From assembly GCF_001624705.1 (NCBI RefSeq), contig NZ_JSEO01000002.1, forward strand, positions 62,001 to 126,000: DNA of 64,000 nucleotides, given 5' to 3'. The position numbers were made by a program, and so were the translations under genes. This DNA is from Marinomonas sp. SBI8L (lineage in GTDB: Bacteria > Pseudomonadota > Gammaproteobacteria > Pseudomonadales > Marinomonadaceae). A model generated the notes under the pieces. That model searched no databases and had not been told where the DNA came from. It saw only the letters and a program-made list of their open reading frames with translations. Positions 45,879-55,575 of the stretch are shown here, in pieces (positions within the stretch are counted from its first letter, which is position 1; each line of letters starts with the position of its first letter).

Positions 45879-47138
45879 TTAACGTAAGTGGGAAAGCATA
45901 GTTACTGGGTTTTCAAGATAAGCTTTCCAGTGATTACAGAAACGAGCCATAGTGGCACCGTCAATTACTCTGTGATCGCCTGACCAGCTGATCTGCATTA
46001 TCTTACGAGCTTCTACTTCACCTTTTTCATTAAACCTTGGTAGGGTTTGAATCTTGCCTAGGGCAACGATTGCTACTTCAGGTTTACTTATAATTGGTGT
46101 CGCAACTGTGCCGCCAATTACGCCAATGTTGGAAATGGTAATAGTGCCACCTTTCATCTCATTGTTTTTGAGCTTACCTTGGCGAGCCATGTCAGCAAGG
46201 CGGTTCACTTCTTGGCAAACTTCAAACAAAGAAAGAGACTCAACATTTTTTACATTAGGTACGAGTAAGCCTAATGGTGTGTCGGCCGCCATGCCTATGT
46301 TAACTGCGTTAAGGTAGGTTATTTCAGTACAAGACTCATTGACTCGACTATTGAGCTCAGGGAAATGAGGTAGGCTAAGTGCTAATGCCTTCATGAGGAA
46401 TGGCATCATGCTAAGCTTGGCGCCTTGATCTGCAAAGCTAGCTTTAAGCTCCTGGCGAAGAGAATCTAGTTTGGTGACATCGATTTCTTCTGCGTAAGTA
46501 AAATGAGGAATCGTACTCACTGATTCCATCATTTGTTTTGCCATAACCGCTTTTACGCCCTTAATAGCTTCAGTTCTGTTTGTTTTACTATCAGGCACTG
46601 TAGACAGTGTTTGTGGGTTATCTAATTGTGCTGGCTCTTGCATATTATTAAATAGGTCTTGTTTCATGACTCGACCGTTTTTGCCAGAACCAACTACTTG
46701 GCTGATCTCAATATTGTTTTCTCTTGCTAAGCGTCTCACCGCAGGGCTGGCAATGGCTTTACCTGTATTTGCAAGTGCGCTGATTTGAGTCTCTGAATCT
46801 GGCACTGTTTGAGGCTCTAGAGTATTGATATCTGAATTAGCGACCATAGCAGGCGCTTCTACGACTTGCTCATTGGTTTCTACTGATGTTGATTCATCAT
46901 CTGCAACTTCAATTTCAAATAAGGGTTGATGTACTTTGGCAATTTCACCTTTTGCATAATAAAGCTTGCTAATGGTGCCTGTGTACATAGAAGTGATTTC
47001 TACTAAAGCTTTGTCAGTCATAACATCTGCTACAGACTGATCTTCTGTGACTGCCATACCTTCACTTATGTGCCAATCGACAAGTTCGCATTCAACAATA
47101 CCTTCACCGATATCCGGTAGAATAAAATCAATTTTCAT
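45879..47138 (-). CDS. bkdB: Branched-chain 2-oxoacid dehydrogenase E2 (lipoyl transacylase)
   Basis: A 419-residue E2. It has one lipoyl domain with lipoylated Lys43 in MTDKALVEI, a linker, a peripheral-subunit-binding domain near 133-170 (ASPAVRRLARENNI, VGSGKNGRVMKQDL) and a catalytic domain with the active-site His near 391 (SWSGDHRVIDGATMARF). It transfers acyl groups from E1 to CoA. The bkd rather than pyruvate assignment rests on E1 being split in alpha and beta and on sequence style. The E3 subunit is not in the window. Start ATG with GGAG upstream, 21 bp after E1 beta. Confidence 0.9.
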   Translation of the reverse strand: MKIDFILPDIGEGIVECELVDWHISEGMAVTEDQSVADVMTDKALVEITSMYTGTISKLYYAKGEIAKVHQPLFEIEVADDESTSVETNEQVVEAPAMVANSDINTLEPQTVPDSETQISALANTGKAIASPAVRRLARENNIEISQVVGSGKNGRVMKQDLFNNMQEPAQLDNPQTLSTVPDSKTNRTEAIKGVKAVMAKQMMESVSTIPHFTYAEEIDVTKLDSLRQELKASFADQGAKLSMMPFLMKALALSLPHFPELNSRVNESCTEITYLNAVNIGMAADTPLGLLVPNVKNVESLSLFEVCQEVNRLADMARQGKLKNNEMKGGTITISNIGVIGGTVATPIISKPEVAIVALGKIQTLPRFNEKGEVEARKIMQISWSGDHRVIDGATMARFCNHWKAYLENPVTMLSHLR

Positions 47139-47159
47139 TATGGGTCTCCTGATAACGGG

Positions 47160-48137
47160 TTAGTAGTTTAGGCTGGCTTTAATTGCTTCATAGGTCTTCA
47201 GATGATCTGGCATATATTCTTTTTCTAACGCTAGTGGAAATGGGGTATCTAAGCCTGCCACTCTGACAATAGGGCTTTCTAGGTATAAAAAGCATTCTTC
47301 TTGAATTGCGGCGGCAATCTCTGCACCAAAGCCACTGGTTTTAGGTGCTTCGTGGTTAATGATAAACCGACCAGTTTTTTTTACTGATGCAGATACAAGA
47401 TCACGATCCCAAGGTAGTAGGGTGCGTAAGTCGATAATTTCACAGGAAATACCGTCTTTTTCTGCCATTTCAGCGGCTTTTTCAATGGCTTCCATTTGCG
47501 CTCCCCACGCAAGTAGACTGATATCTGAGCCTTCCTTAACTATTTCGCCTTTACCGAGAGGGATTTCATAATCATGATCTGGCACTTCACCCGTTGAAGC
47601 TCGATAGAGCTTTTTAGGCTCAAAAAATATGACAGGGTTATCATCACGAATTGAGGCAAGCAATAAACCTTTCGCCTGTTCTGGATTGCGGGGAACAACC
47701 ACTTTTAACCCTGGGGTATGGGTAAAGTATGCTTCAGGGGATTGTGAGTGGTAAAGACCACCATTTATACCACCACCATATGGGGTACGTATGGTCAGGC
47801 TACCTACATTAAACTCATTACCAGAACGATATCTAAATTTAGCTGCTTCATTCACAATTTGATCGAATGCGGGGAATATATAATCAGCAAATTGTATTTC
47901 GGCAATCGCTGTCATACCTTGAGATGCCACACCATTTGCAAAGCCTATAATGCCTTGTTCTGTTAAAGGGGTGTTAAAACAACGGTGTTTACCATGTTTT
48001 TCTTGTAGTTGGCTGGTCGCTCTGAACACGCCGCCAAAATGACCTACATCTTCACCAAAACAAAGGGTTTTCTCATTGCTTGTCATGGCAATATCTAAAG
48101 CATTATTGATTGCCTGTAATAAGTTAATTTTACTCAT
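47160..48137 (-). CDS. bkdA2: Branched-chain 2-oxoacid dehydrogenase E1 beta subunit
   Basis: A 325-residue E1 beta subunit (transketolase-like pyrimidine and C-terminal domains): [56 protein letters not shown], and [18 protein letters not shown] at the end. The frame is open upstream, but the ATG at 48137 follows TGGAG and overlaps the E1 alpha stop by eight bases, so the genes are coupled. It forms the alpha2beta2 thiamine-diphosphate enzyme with the next gene. Confidence 0.92.
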   Translation of the reverse strand: MSKINLLQAINNALDIAMTSNEKTLCFGEDVGHFGGVFRATSQLQEKHGKHRCFNTPLTEQGIIGFANGVASQGMTAIAEIQFADYIFPAFDQIVNEAAKFRYRSGNEFNVGSLTIRTPYGGGINGGLYHSQSPEAYFTHTPGLKVVVPRNPEQAKGLLLASIRDDNPVIFFEPKKLYRASTGEVPDHDYEIPLGKGEIVKEGSDISLLAWGAQMEAIEKAAEMAEKDGISCEIIDLRTLLPWDRDLVSASVKKTGRFIINHEAPKTSGFGAEIAAAIQEECFLYLESPIVRVAGLDTPFPLALEKEYMPDHLKTYEAIKASLNY

Positions 48138-49320
48138 CGTCGAATCTCCAAGATGTTGTTTTATATGCATCCGGATATTTTCGGATATGTTGCTCTAGTG
48201 CCTTGTGCTGTTCTTCTAAATGCCAAGGCAAGCTGTCATATACATCTGTAAATAATTCTTTTAGAGCTGGGGCAGGTACTTTTTCCCCTTTTTTCATTGC
48301 TTGTACAACACTGGTTCTATGGGTTTCTTTACGCGCTAATTCTTGCTCTTCATCCCACCAACCTTGATGTATTAACCAATGCTTAAATCGAGAAACTGGA
48401 CATTTAGAACGCCAAGTATCTTCTTCGGATTTATTGCGATACCCACTTGGATCATCTGAACTTGAATGAGCGCCTAATCGGTAGGTCATCGCTTCAATCA
48501 AAACAGGTTGATGATGTTCAACGGCAAGCTTACGAGCTTCTTGTGTCGCTTTTAAAACCGCCAATACATCATTGCCATCAACTCGAATTGTTTTAAGGCC
48601 GAGGGCAACACCTCTTGGCGCTATACCATCACCGGCAAACTGTTCATGAGCGGGTGTTGAAATGGCATAACCATTGTTTCGACAGAAGAAAATTGAAGGT
48701 GTTTTTAAAACACCTGCCATGTTTAGCGCGGCATGGAAATCACCTTCTGAGGCTGCGCCATCGCCAAAATAACAAATCACACAGTTTGGTTTATCTTGCG
48801 CTTTCAGGGCGTAAGCGTAGCCTGTCGCCTGTGGTAACTGAGTTGCTAGAGGTGACGAAACGGTCATGTAATGAAGTTTATTAGAACCATAATGAATGGG
48901 CATTTGTCGCCCTTTGCCGTAGTCCTTTTCATTAGAGAAGATTTGGTTCATAAATTCATCAGGTTCAAAGCCACGAAAAGCGAGAGCGCCTTGCTCACGG
49001 TATTGAGCCATGATCATGTCATCGTCTTTAAGCGCTGCTGTACTGCCAATATCGGCCGCTTCTTCGCCTGTTTCAGTCATATAAAAGCTAATACGACCTT
49101 GACGTTGAGACGCCAGCATACGCTCGTCTAAAGCACGAATAAAAAGAAAAGTATCGTAGATTTTAAGTGCTAGTGTCTGGTCAATATCAGGCATAGCAGC
49201 ATTAGGGTAGAGGGTTCCGTCATCTTGAAGTATACGTAAGGTTGGTATATTCAAGGATGAGTTTTCTGAAAATTCAGGGCAATGCACGATCTGCGCATCT
49301 GTCTTGCGTTTATCACTCAT
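48130..49320 (-). CDS. bkdA1: Branched-chain 2-oxoacid dehydrogenase E1 alpha subunit
   Basis: A 396-residue E1 alpha with the thiamine-diphosphate motif [15 protein letters not shown] through [10 protein letters not shown]. The segment [16 protein letters not shown] around residues 280-295 matches the loop that is phosphorylated in mammalian branched-chain E1 alpha. It decarboxylates the 2-oxoacids of Val, Leu and Ile, feeding branched-chain acyl-CoA for catabolism or branched fatty acids. It is the first gene of the leftward unit E1alpha-E1beta-E2, followed by a protein kinase. A 375-bp upstream gap holds the promoter. Confidence 0.92.
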   Translation of the reverse strand: MSDKRKTDAQIVHCPEFSENSSLNIPTLRILQDDGTLYPNAAMPDIDQTLALKIYDTFLFIRALDERMLASQRQGRISFYMTETGEEAADIGSTAALKDDDMIMAQYREQGALAFRGFEPDEFMNQIFSNEKDYGKGRQMPIHYGSNKLHYMTVSSPLATQLPQATGYAYALKAQDKPNCVICYFGDGAASEGDFHAALNMAGVLKTPSIFFCRNNGYAISTPAHEQFAGDGIAPRGVALGLKTIRVDGNDVLAVLKATQEARKLAVEHHQPVLIEAMTYRLGAHSSSDDPSGYRNKSEEDTWRSKCPVSRFKHWLIHQGWWDEEQELARKETHRTSVVQAMKKGEKVPAPALKELFTDVYDSLPWHLEEQHKALEQHIRKYPDAYKTTSWRFDDE

Positions 49321-49695
49321 AGTTGACCTTCTTGTTTTTATTTTATGACTAACGATTGTGTCGGTAGCATGGGTAAGATTTTTGGGATCGCCAAAAACTT
49401 ACCCCGTGACTTTAATACCGAAACACTAGTTATGTAAAGATCATACTGAAGAAGATTATGTAAAAGAGTGTTGCAGTATTATCAGTTTTAAATATAGACC
49501 CTTAAGGCGCAACTGATTAAGCTTTATAAACTTTTTTGTTAGGAAATTGGTTCAAGAAGGCGGTTGGAGGGCGTTTTTGTGAAAAAAAGAAAACTTGATA
49601 TTGGATATTTATATAATTACGACTGAATGCGATCTTGAAAAATCTTGGCTTTTTGATGATAAATAAACCTAATTCAGTCGTGAAAAATAAACTTT
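49321..49695. other. Intergenic: bkd promoter region
   Basis: A 375-bp gap between the leftward bkd operon and the leftward thioesterase gene. A perfect 10-bp inverted repeat (49619-49628 and 49672-49681) flanks 43 bases just past the thioesterase stop and could be part of a terminator structure. No small gene or clear operator was seen. Confidence 0.5.
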
Positions 49696-50091
49696 TTATA
49701 TAAGTGCCTGATCAAGTCCAGAGAAAATAACTGGTTTTCCTTTGTCAGTGATTGAAGCTGCAATGATTTTTGCCTTCAAAATTACCTTTTTGTCACTGGT
49801 TCTGATGATTTCTTGATGAAAGTCGAACTTGAATTTTGACTGGCGTTCAGCCTTAGTTGTGACAATGAACTCATCACCACTGGTTAGAGGCTTTTTAAAA
49901 TCGAGCTCTGCTCTCATAACAACTAAGTGAATTCCTTGCTTGGTAATTTCAGCAAAATCAACATTGTTAGCGAGTAAGAATTTGTGTCGAGCGTGTTCGA
50001 TATAATTCTGGTAAACCGAGTTGTTTACTATACCTTGCATATCACATTCATAGTCTCTTACTTCAAAATTAATCGAGTGTAATTCAGGCAT
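49696..50091 (-). CDS. YbgC/4HBT-family acyl-CoA thioesterase
   Basis: A 131-residue hot-dog-fold thioesterase of the 4-hydroxybenzoyl-CoA type. The N-terminal active-site segment is VRDYECDMQGIVNNSVYQNYIEHAR, quoted as YECDMQGIVNNSVYQNYIEH, with the conserved Asp in the D-x-x-x-x-V-N-N pattern, and LDFKKPLTSGDEFIV follows. It cleaves acyl-CoA thioesters; chain preference is unknown. It lies between bkd and a GGDEF-domain gene, on the same strand, 54 bp after the latter. Confidence 0.87.
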   Translation of the reverse strand: MPELHSINFEVRDYECDMQGIVNNSVYQNYIEHARHKFLLANNVDFAEITKQGIHLVVMRAELDFKKPLTSGDEFIVTTKAERQSKFKFDFHQEIIRTSDKKVILKAKIIAASITDKGKPVIFSGLDQALI

Positions 50092-50145
50092 AGGGCATCC
50101 TTGGTTTAAGTATAAAGTTTACTATAAAGTTTGTAATTTGGAGGG

Positions 50146-51153
50146 TTAATGAGAAACGGTGCTGTTTCTTCCCATTTTTTTCGCTTCAGTTAAGTATTTT
50201 TTGGCCCTATCCATTAGATGATCGGCGTTTTCTTCACCAATTGTTGTTGCAACGCCAATGGATACTGTGAAGCGACATAGCACTTTTTTGGTTTCTTTAT
50301 GTCTTAGAATCTGACCTTCAATATTCGCTCTTAATGTCTCAGCATATTGGCTACTAAAACTCATACTTGCTTCATTCATCAAGATAGCGAAAGTACCACC
50401 ATAGAGTCTGGCAATCAAAGCGTTTTCAAGCTTCTTACTTTTTAAGTAATTTGCTAAGAAACGAATTAGCTGATTTCCAACTTGTTTACCATGGTCTTTA
50501 TTGATTTTATCTAGATGATCAATGTCTAAAATGAAAAGGGATAAGTCATCTTCTGCTGCTGGGAGCCAAGAGAATAAATGCCTTTCAAGTCCTTTTTGAT
50601 TAGCAAGTTTTGTAATTGGGTCAAGTTCTACTTCACTCTTAGCTTCTGCAAGGGCTTGTTTTAGCTCTGCCATTTCAGTTTGCGCTTCTTCAAGCTTAGC
50701 TAAGAATTTTTCAGATTCTTGTGAGGCTTTTTCTGTACCCTTTTCAAGATATGACACGACCTTTTCTAGTTGCTTATTACCTGAGCTTGATTTGAGAACT
50801 TTCTTGCTATTGCTAAGCACCAAGTTTAAATCCTTGATGCTATTTTCCATTTGTTTGGAGCTTGAACCCACTGTATTAATAATTTTTTCAATTTGATTCT
50901 TTTTGTCATCATCAAACTTTTTATCGTCATCAGCAACAAATTCGTGGAAGAACTCCTTTGCTAAGAAATGAGGAATATTACCCAGTTTGCGAATAGTTTG
51001 ATCGACAATTGTATTTAATTGAGAGTCACGGTTGGAAACATAATGGTACCAGACACCATAGTTATAAGGTGTTGGAGGAATGTTTAATTTTACCATCAAG
51101 GGTACAGCTTTCCGCAGCAAACGTGACGCTTGTATTGGATTGTCTTGATGCAT
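50146..51153 (-). CDS. GGDEF-fold protein with degenerate signature
   Basis: A 335-residue soluble protein. A helical N-terminal region (about 1-165) includes a coiled coil at about 120-165 and the start NIPPTPYNYGVWYHYVSN seen in some diguanylate-cyclase N termini. A GGDEF fold follows from DPITKLANQKGLERHLF. The active-site signature reads LYGGTFAIL near residues 249-257 instead of GGDEF/GGEEF, with one residue missing and no acidic pair. Cyclase activity is therefore unlikely; it may bind GTP or c-di-GMP or act as a scaffold. No inhibitory-site RxxD is obvious. Confidence 0.85.
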   Translation of the reverse strand: MHQDNPIQASRLLRKAVPLMVKLNIPPTPYNYGVWYHYVSNRDSQLNTIVDQTIRKLGNIPHFLAKEFFHEFVADDDKKFDDDKKNQIEKIINTVGSSSKQMENSIKDLNLVLSNSKKVLKSSSGNKQLEKVVSYLEKGTEKASQESEKFLAKLEEAQTEMAELKQALAEAKSEVELDPITKLANQKGLERHLFSWLPAAEDDLSLFILDIDHLDKINKDHGKQVGNQLIRFLANYLKSKKLENALIARLYGGTFAILMNEASMSFSSQYAETLRANIEGQILRHKETKKVLCRFTVSIGVATTIGEENADHLMDRAKKYLTEAKKMGRNSTVSH

Positions 51154-51361
51154 TTAAGCGTTTCCTCTTAGGTATACATTGTCGAATTTCCGTCCTGGTG
51201 AAATCGAAAAAATAAAACAGTTAAGTGAGTTGCTGTTCATTTATTCTTACTGAAACAGCATTTTTATCGTTTGCTTTGAAATAAATCACGACTAGTTTAT
51301 CGACTAAACATGTAAAAGCTTTAGTAGTTTTAAGTAAAATTAGAGTAGGGTTTAGTAAAAC

Positions 51362-51709
51362 TTAGCCACCTGCTTTTTTTGCTCGTATCTTCTTCTTTTC
51401 TAAGGCTAAAATTAGTTTATCCCTATGATCTCCCTGGATTTCGATTTGATTGTTTTTTACCGAACCACCAGTACCACATAGGTTTTTTAGCTCTTTTGCT
51501 AGGCTTTTTAAGTCTTTTTCGGTTAAAGCTAAACCTGTGATAACAGAAACGCCTTTACCTTTACGGCCTTTTGTATCAAGGGTGATTTTTACGTTACCGT
51601 CACCAACTAAAGCGTTTTCATCTTTACAAATACACACATTTTGATGTTGGTTACAGTCAGGACACATTTGAGTTTGATCTGTGGAGTATACGAGGTTGCG
51701 CTTTTTCAT
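51362..51709 (-). CDS. yciH: SUI1/YciH-family translation factor-like protein
   Basis: A 115-residue SUI1-domain protein, like E. coli YciH and eukaryotic eIF1. The core reads VKITLDTKGRKGKGVSVITGL, quoted as DTKGRKGKGVSVITG, with LKNLCGTGGSVKNNQIEIQG and a basic C terminus. The N-terminal CPDCNQHQNVCIC has four cysteines that may bind zinc. It is thought to influence start-codon choice or initiation under stress. Single gene. Confidence 0.9.
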   Translation of the reverse strand: MKKRNLVYSTDQTQMCPDCNQHQNVCICKDENALVGDGNVKITLDTKGRKGKGVSVITGLALTEKDLKSLAKELKNLCGTGGSVKNNQIEIQGDHRDKLILALEKKKIRAKKAGG

Positions 51710-51924
51710 CTTGCTCTTAATCTAAAAATTCTGCTTGGCATTATAACATCCTCTTTGAGGGAATCATGGCTGTTTAAAGTTATTTTGCTCATTAATTCGA
51801 AAACTTTCCTCAGTCTGCCTAAAATGAAAGTGACAGGAGTCACACAAAAGACATTAGATTAATTTTGATATGTCATTTTTCAAACAAGGTAATAAGGGAC
51901 TCCTTTTATTTTCGAGTTATCACT

Positions 51925-52428
51925 ATGAAGTCTCTTTTTTATACAAGAACGGCCAGCACTCAGGATGTATTAAAAATTTTAGCTTTTGAACAAGAAAACA
52001 AAGACTGGTTTTTAAATTATCTACCCAGCTCTTATTTAGATAAATTGGATCAAGGTTTCATACGTCAGCAAATAGAGAATCAAAGAGATCATAAGTACTA
52101 CTTGGTTTATTCAAACTCAGGAGTACTGATTGGTCGATTTAACCTCTACTTCATAGAAGAACACAGGAAAGTTGTTGAGGTTGTTTATCGTATGGATCAA
52201 GCTTGGATAGGAAAAGGCATAGCAAGCTATATCCTTAAACGACTTGTTGCCTATTGGGCTTCATCTGGAATAGAAGAAATATATGCCACAACACTAAAGT
52301 CTAATTTGGCAAGCAACAAACTCTTATTGAAAACGGGTTTTAAGGTAACTAAGCGTCCCTCAAAACCTATTCTAATAGGGGATGTGAATCAAGAAACCAG
52401 TGAATATGTGTGGTCGATTGAAGGTTAA
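51925..52428 (+). CDS. GNAT-family acetyltransferase (RimJ/RimL type)
   Basis: A 167-residue N-acetyltransferase. The acetyl-CoA pyrophosphate loop is AWIGKGIASYILKRL (Q/R-x-x-G-x-G/A pattern), preceded by VVEVVYRMD and followed by YATTLKSNLASNKLLLKTGF, all typical of the GNAT fold. The open frame begins 20 codons earlier at a TTG. The ATG at 51925 gives the expected N terminus, although its ribosome site is weak. Substrate unknown; RimL-like enzymes acetylate ribosomal proteins, amino acids or antibiotics. Confidence 0.82.
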   Translation: MKSLFYTRTASTQDVLKILAFEQENKDWFLNYLPSSYLDKLDQGFIRQQIENQRDHKYYLVYSNSGVLIGRFNLYFIEEHRKVVEVVYRMDQAWIGKGIASYILKRLVAYWASSGIEEIYATTLKSNLASNKLLLKTGFKVTKRPSKPILIGDVNQETSEYVWSIEG

Positions 52429-52452
52429 ACTTCTGTCTATATTTGTTAAGTG

Positions 52453-53178
52453 TCAGCTGATACTTTCGTCGGCTAAATACTGAATAAAATCGCTAAAACT
52501 TACTGGTAACGGTGCTTCACAACTAATTGAGTTTAAGCTAACAGGATGAATAAAGCTGAGTGACTTGGCATGTAACATCAATCTTTGGGCTCGGCCTAAA
52601 CCTCTAAAGAGTTTGTTATGGTGGCGACAGCCATAACGAGTATCACCTATTAGCGGAAACCTTATATGCTTAAAGTGTCTTCGTATCTGGTGTTTTCTAC
52701 CTTGCTCAGTTTTGACTTCCAATAAGGCGCAGCGAGTGGTGCTGTACTTGCTTACAGGGTGATTTAAGGTAAACCGATTGAGGCAAGAAAAGTTCGTGAT
52801 AGCCTCTTTTTCTGTACCTTCTATTTTAAAGCGAGATTGGCCTTTGTTTTCATTTAATTTCGCCAAAGGGTAATCAATAATGCCAGTGTCTTCTGGGTGA
52901 CCTCTAACAATACAAAGGTAGTTCTTGTCTACCTTTGCTTGGCTAAACTGTTTAGAGAGGTGGCGAGCTGTCTCAGCGCAAAAAGTAAGCACAAGCGCAC
53001 CCGATGTACCTCTATCAAGCCTATGAACAGGGTAAACCCATTTACCAAGTTGATTATTTAGCCTTTGTACAACGGCATCAGTTTCTTGGCTAGCAAGTTG
53101 AGTGCGGTGAACGAGTAAACCAGAAGGTTTATTGATGACAACAAGGTGATCATCTTGGTATAGGATATCTAAATGCAT
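52453..53178 (-). CDS. truC: tRNA pseudouridine synthase C
   Basis: A 241-residue RluA-family pseudouridine synthase that modifies tRNA position 65. The catalytic Asp lies in HRLDRGTSGALVL; the start DILYQDDHLVVINKPSGLLV and the segments GRKHQIRRHFKHIRFPLIGD and RLMLHAKSLSFIHP match TruC closely. The ATG at 53178 is the natural start. It converges on the GNAT gene and stands alone, with a hairpin upstream closing the hydroxyacid dehydrogenase unit. Confidence 0.9.
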   Translation of the reverse strand: MHLDILYQDDHLVVINKPSGLLVHRTQLASQETDAVVQRLNNQLGKWVYPVHRLDRGTSGALVLTFCAETARHLSKQFSQAKVDKNYLCIVRGHPEDTGIIDYPLAKLNENKGQSRFKIEGTEKEAITNFSCLNRFTLNHPVSKYSTTRCALLEVKTEQGRKHQIRRHFKHIRFPLIGDTRYGCRHHNKLFRGLGRAQRLMLHAKSLSFIHPVSLNSISCEAPLPVSFSDFIQYLADESIS

Positions 53179-53204
53179 GTTTTAATAAATTAATGTAGAT
53201 CGAA

Positions 53205-53238
53205 ATAAAGGCTTATCAGTTTAATAATAAGCCTTTAT
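53205..53238 (-). terminator. Hairpin closing the tesA-dehydrogenase unit
   Basis: A 12-bp perfect stem (53205-53216 with 53227-53238) and ten-base loop, about 60 bases past the dehydrogenase stop on the minus strand. No strong T tract follows. Confidence 0.6.
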
Positions 53239-53299
53239 GTATTGTTTGGTGCAATCATCAATAGATAAATACACGTTAGGCGATTTGATGAGTTAGATA

Positions 53300-54229
53300 T
53301 TAGCTCATAAAGTCTGACAATTGCTGCATACTGGTATTAGCTAATGTTTGCATTGAGTCATGACTTGCCCAAGCTACATGTGGGGTCAGAATAAAGTTTT
53401 CTTCTTTACTCAGGTCTTGCAATAGGTGAGAGGACGGCATGGGTTCTACACTTGCGACATCAAACCCAGCGCCAGCAATTTGTTTGGTTTTAATAGCCCT
53501 TGCTAATGCGGCTTCGTCTACTAATCCACCCCTTCCTGTATTAATTAGTACGCAATTTGCTTTCATTTTGCTAAAAGCGTCATTATCAATCATGTGCTTA
53601 TTATCATCAGTAAGAGGACAATGGAAACTGATGACATCCGCAATTTCTAGAGCGGTATCAAATGCGATATAGCCTTCTCTCACTTCGTGTGCATGTTTTC
53701 TTTCACTGAAAAACGTTTTCATACCAAACGCTTCTGCAATCTTTGCAACTTGGTTACCAAGTGCACCTTTACCAAAAATGACTAAATTGGAGCCAGCTAG
53801 GTCTGTGATAGGAAAGTCATGAAAACAAAAGTGATCAGATTTCTCCCAATCTCCATTCTTTGTTGCTTGGCTATAGGCAATGAGATTACGTTTAAGTGCC
53901 AGAAGGAGGCTAAATGTATGTTCAGGTACGCTATTAATTGAATACCCAGTAACATTTTTAACTAAGATATTATTTTGTTGGCAGTACTCAAGGTCTACAT
54001 TATTTGTTCCAGTGGCTGTGACAAGGATAAGCTTAACACTGCTGGCTTGAGCTAAAATATCAGCGCTAAGTTGGACTTTATTAGAAAGCACGATATCAAA
54101 ACCCTGAATACGTTCGAGCACTTGGTTTTTCTCTGTACTTGGGTATTCACGAACAGTCTCTAGTGTTGCTGGATAATCAAAGTTGATGCTGTCGGGGAAA
54201 CTACCGCGGTCTAAAAAAACAGCTTTCAT
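53300..54229 (-). CDS. D-2-hydroxyacid dehydrogenase (HprA-like)
   Basis: A 309-residue NAD(P)-dependent dehydrogenase. The Rossmann motif is VIFGKGALGNQVAKIAEAFG, and the catalytic Arg, Glu and His lie in NTGRGGLVDE and LTPHVAWAS. It resembles glycerate/hydroxypyruvate reductases that interconvert 2-oxoacids and D-2-hydroxyacids. It begins nine bases after tesA on the same strand, so the two are co-transcribed. Substrate is not certain. Confidence 0.87.
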   Translation of the reverse strand: MKAVFLDRGSFPDSINFDYPATLETVREYPSTEKNQVLERIQGFDIVLSNKVQLSADILAQASSVKLILVTATGTNNVDLEYCQQNNILVKNVTGYSINSVPEHTFSLLLALKRNLIAYSQATKNGDWEKSDHFCFHDFPITDLAGSNLVIFGKGALGNQVAKIAEAFGMKTFFSERKHAHEVREGYIAFDTALEIADVISFHCPLTDDNKHMIDNDAFSKMKANCVLINTGRGGLVDEAALARAIKTKQIAGAGFDVASVEPMPSSHLLQDLSKEENFILTPHVAWASHDSMQTLANTSMQQLSDFMS

Positions 54230-54238
54230 AGTATTTCC

Positions 54239-54856
54239 TTATTTTAATTCAAGAAGTGGCAAGACTTTAGGCATAATGTTTTCTAATACGAACGTTTGCC
54301 CTTGAGCATTTGGGTGAAGGCCATCATTAAGCATAAGGTCTTGATTTAGCGCGATATTATCTAGCATAAAGGGAACAAGTGAAACCTCTTCTTGTTTAGC
54401 AATGTCCTGATATAGTTGAAAAAAGGCAGTTGAATAGCGACGACCATAGTTTGGTGGTATTTGATTGCCAATTAATAGAACCTTCGCACCCGCAAGTTTG
54501 CTGGCTTGAATCATCTTTATAAGATTGCTTTTGGTGGTTTTTAAAGGGTAACCGCGTAGTGCATCGTTAGCGCCGAGCTCCAGAATAACGAGCTTTGGTT
54601 GTTCTTGAAGTAAAGAGGTTAACCTTGCTGCACCGCCTTGGGTTGTTTCACCACTGATACTTGCGTTAATAATGTTAATGCTTTTACCCTGTTGGTTAAC
54701 TTCTTGTTCTAACAGGTGTACCCAACCACTTTCGACAGGGAGTTGGTAGGCAGCACTAAGACTGTCTCCAAGTACTAGAACGGTTGATGCCTGAGTGTAG
54801 GGTAAGAAAAGAGAGATAAGTGTTAAAAGAAATATTCGTAACAGTTTAAACATCAT
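54239..54856 (-). CDS. tesA: TesA-type periplasmic thioesterase/lysophospholipase L1
   Basis: A 205-residue SGNH hydrolase with a signal peptide (hydrophobic 6-20, ending TQAS). Block I is VLGDSLSAAYQLP (nucleophile Ser), block III GANDALRG and block V DGLHPNAQG (Asp-x-x-His). It hydrolyses acyl-thioesters and lysophospholipids in the periplasm. Paired ATGs at 54856 and 54853 are the likely starts; a TTG three codons earlier is less likely. It is divergent from ybbA-ybbP, the same arrangement as in E. coli. Confidence 0.92.
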   Translation of the reverse strand: MMFKLLRIFLLTLISLFLPYTQASTVLVLGDSLSAAYQLPVESGWVHLLEQEVNQQGKSINIINASISGETTQGGAARLTSLLQEQPKLVILELGANDALRGYPLKTTKSNLIKMIQASKLAGAKVLLIGNQIPPNYGRRYSTAFFQLYQDIAKQEEVSLVPFMLDNIALNQDLMLNDGLHPNAQGQTFVLENIMPKVLPLLELK

Positions 54857-54888
54857 AATCGCCAATAATTGAAGAGTAAGTTTTATTT

Positions 54889-55575
54889 ATGAATGATCCA
54901 CAAGCAATTGCCATCAGAACCGATAATTTAATTCATAGTGTTGCAACCAGTGCTGGTGAACTATCCATATTGAAAGGTATTGATATGGAAATCAAGGAGG
55001 GTGAGTCTGTTGCAATTGTTGGCGCTTCTGGATCGGGTAAATCAACTTTACTTGGATTAATTGCAGGATTAGATGTGTGTTCAGGTGGCGAAGCTTACAT
55101 TTATGATAAGGCTTTATCTAAGCTTGATGAAGAAGAAAGGGCACAATTAAGAGGACAATATGTGGGTTTTGTCTTTCAGTCTTTTCATTTATTACCAAGC
55201 TTAACCGCGCTTGAAAATGTCATGCTACCTGCAGAGCTTAGTGGTGATAATCAAGCTAAGGAAAAAGCACTTGGTTTTTTAGAGCAAGTTGGTTTGTCTC
55301 ATCGTTTAAATCATTATCCGAGGCAACTTTCAGGAGGAGAGCAGCAACGTGTTGCTATTGCTAGGGCATTTGCTTCTGCTCCAAAAATACTTTTTGCAGA
55401 TGAACCAACGGGTAATTTAGATGCTGAAACAGGCAAAGTCATCAGTGATCTGATCTTTGATCTTAATGAGTCTCTCGGAACAACTTTGGTTATGGTAACC
55501 CATGATGCAACCCTTGCTAAGCGTTGTCAGCGTCAACTTTCTATGAGCGCTGGTCGCTTAAGCGAGGCGTCATGA
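54889..55575 (+). CDS. ybbA: YbbA-type ABC transporter ATPase
   Basis: A 228-residue ATPase of the MacB/LolD group. Walker A is GASGSGKSTLLGLIAG, the signature LSGGEQQRVAIARAFA, Walker B ILFADEPTGNLDAE and the His switch VTHDATLAK. It pairs with the large YbbP permease, whose ATG overlaps its stop (ATGA). The partner and the divergent tesA mark it as YbbA. The exact cargo of YbbAP is unsettled; an envelope lipid or lipoprotein role is usually proposed. Confidence 0.92.
   Translation: MNDPQAIAIRTDNLIHSVATSAGELSILKGIDMEIKEGESVAIVGASGSGKSTLLGLIAGLDVCSGGEAYIYDKALSKLDEEERAQLRGQYVGFVFQSFHLLPSLTALENVMLPAELSGDNQAKEKALGFLEQVGLSHRLNHYPRQLSGGEQQRVAIARAFASAPKILFADEPTGNLDAETGKVISDLIFDLNESLGTTLVMVTHDATLAKRCQRQLSMSAGRLSEAS

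Noticed and set aside
49619-49681. 10-bp inverted repeat as a mobile-element end
   Set aside because: The enclosed 43 bases hold no gene and no target-site duplication is visible; a transcript-end structure is simpler.
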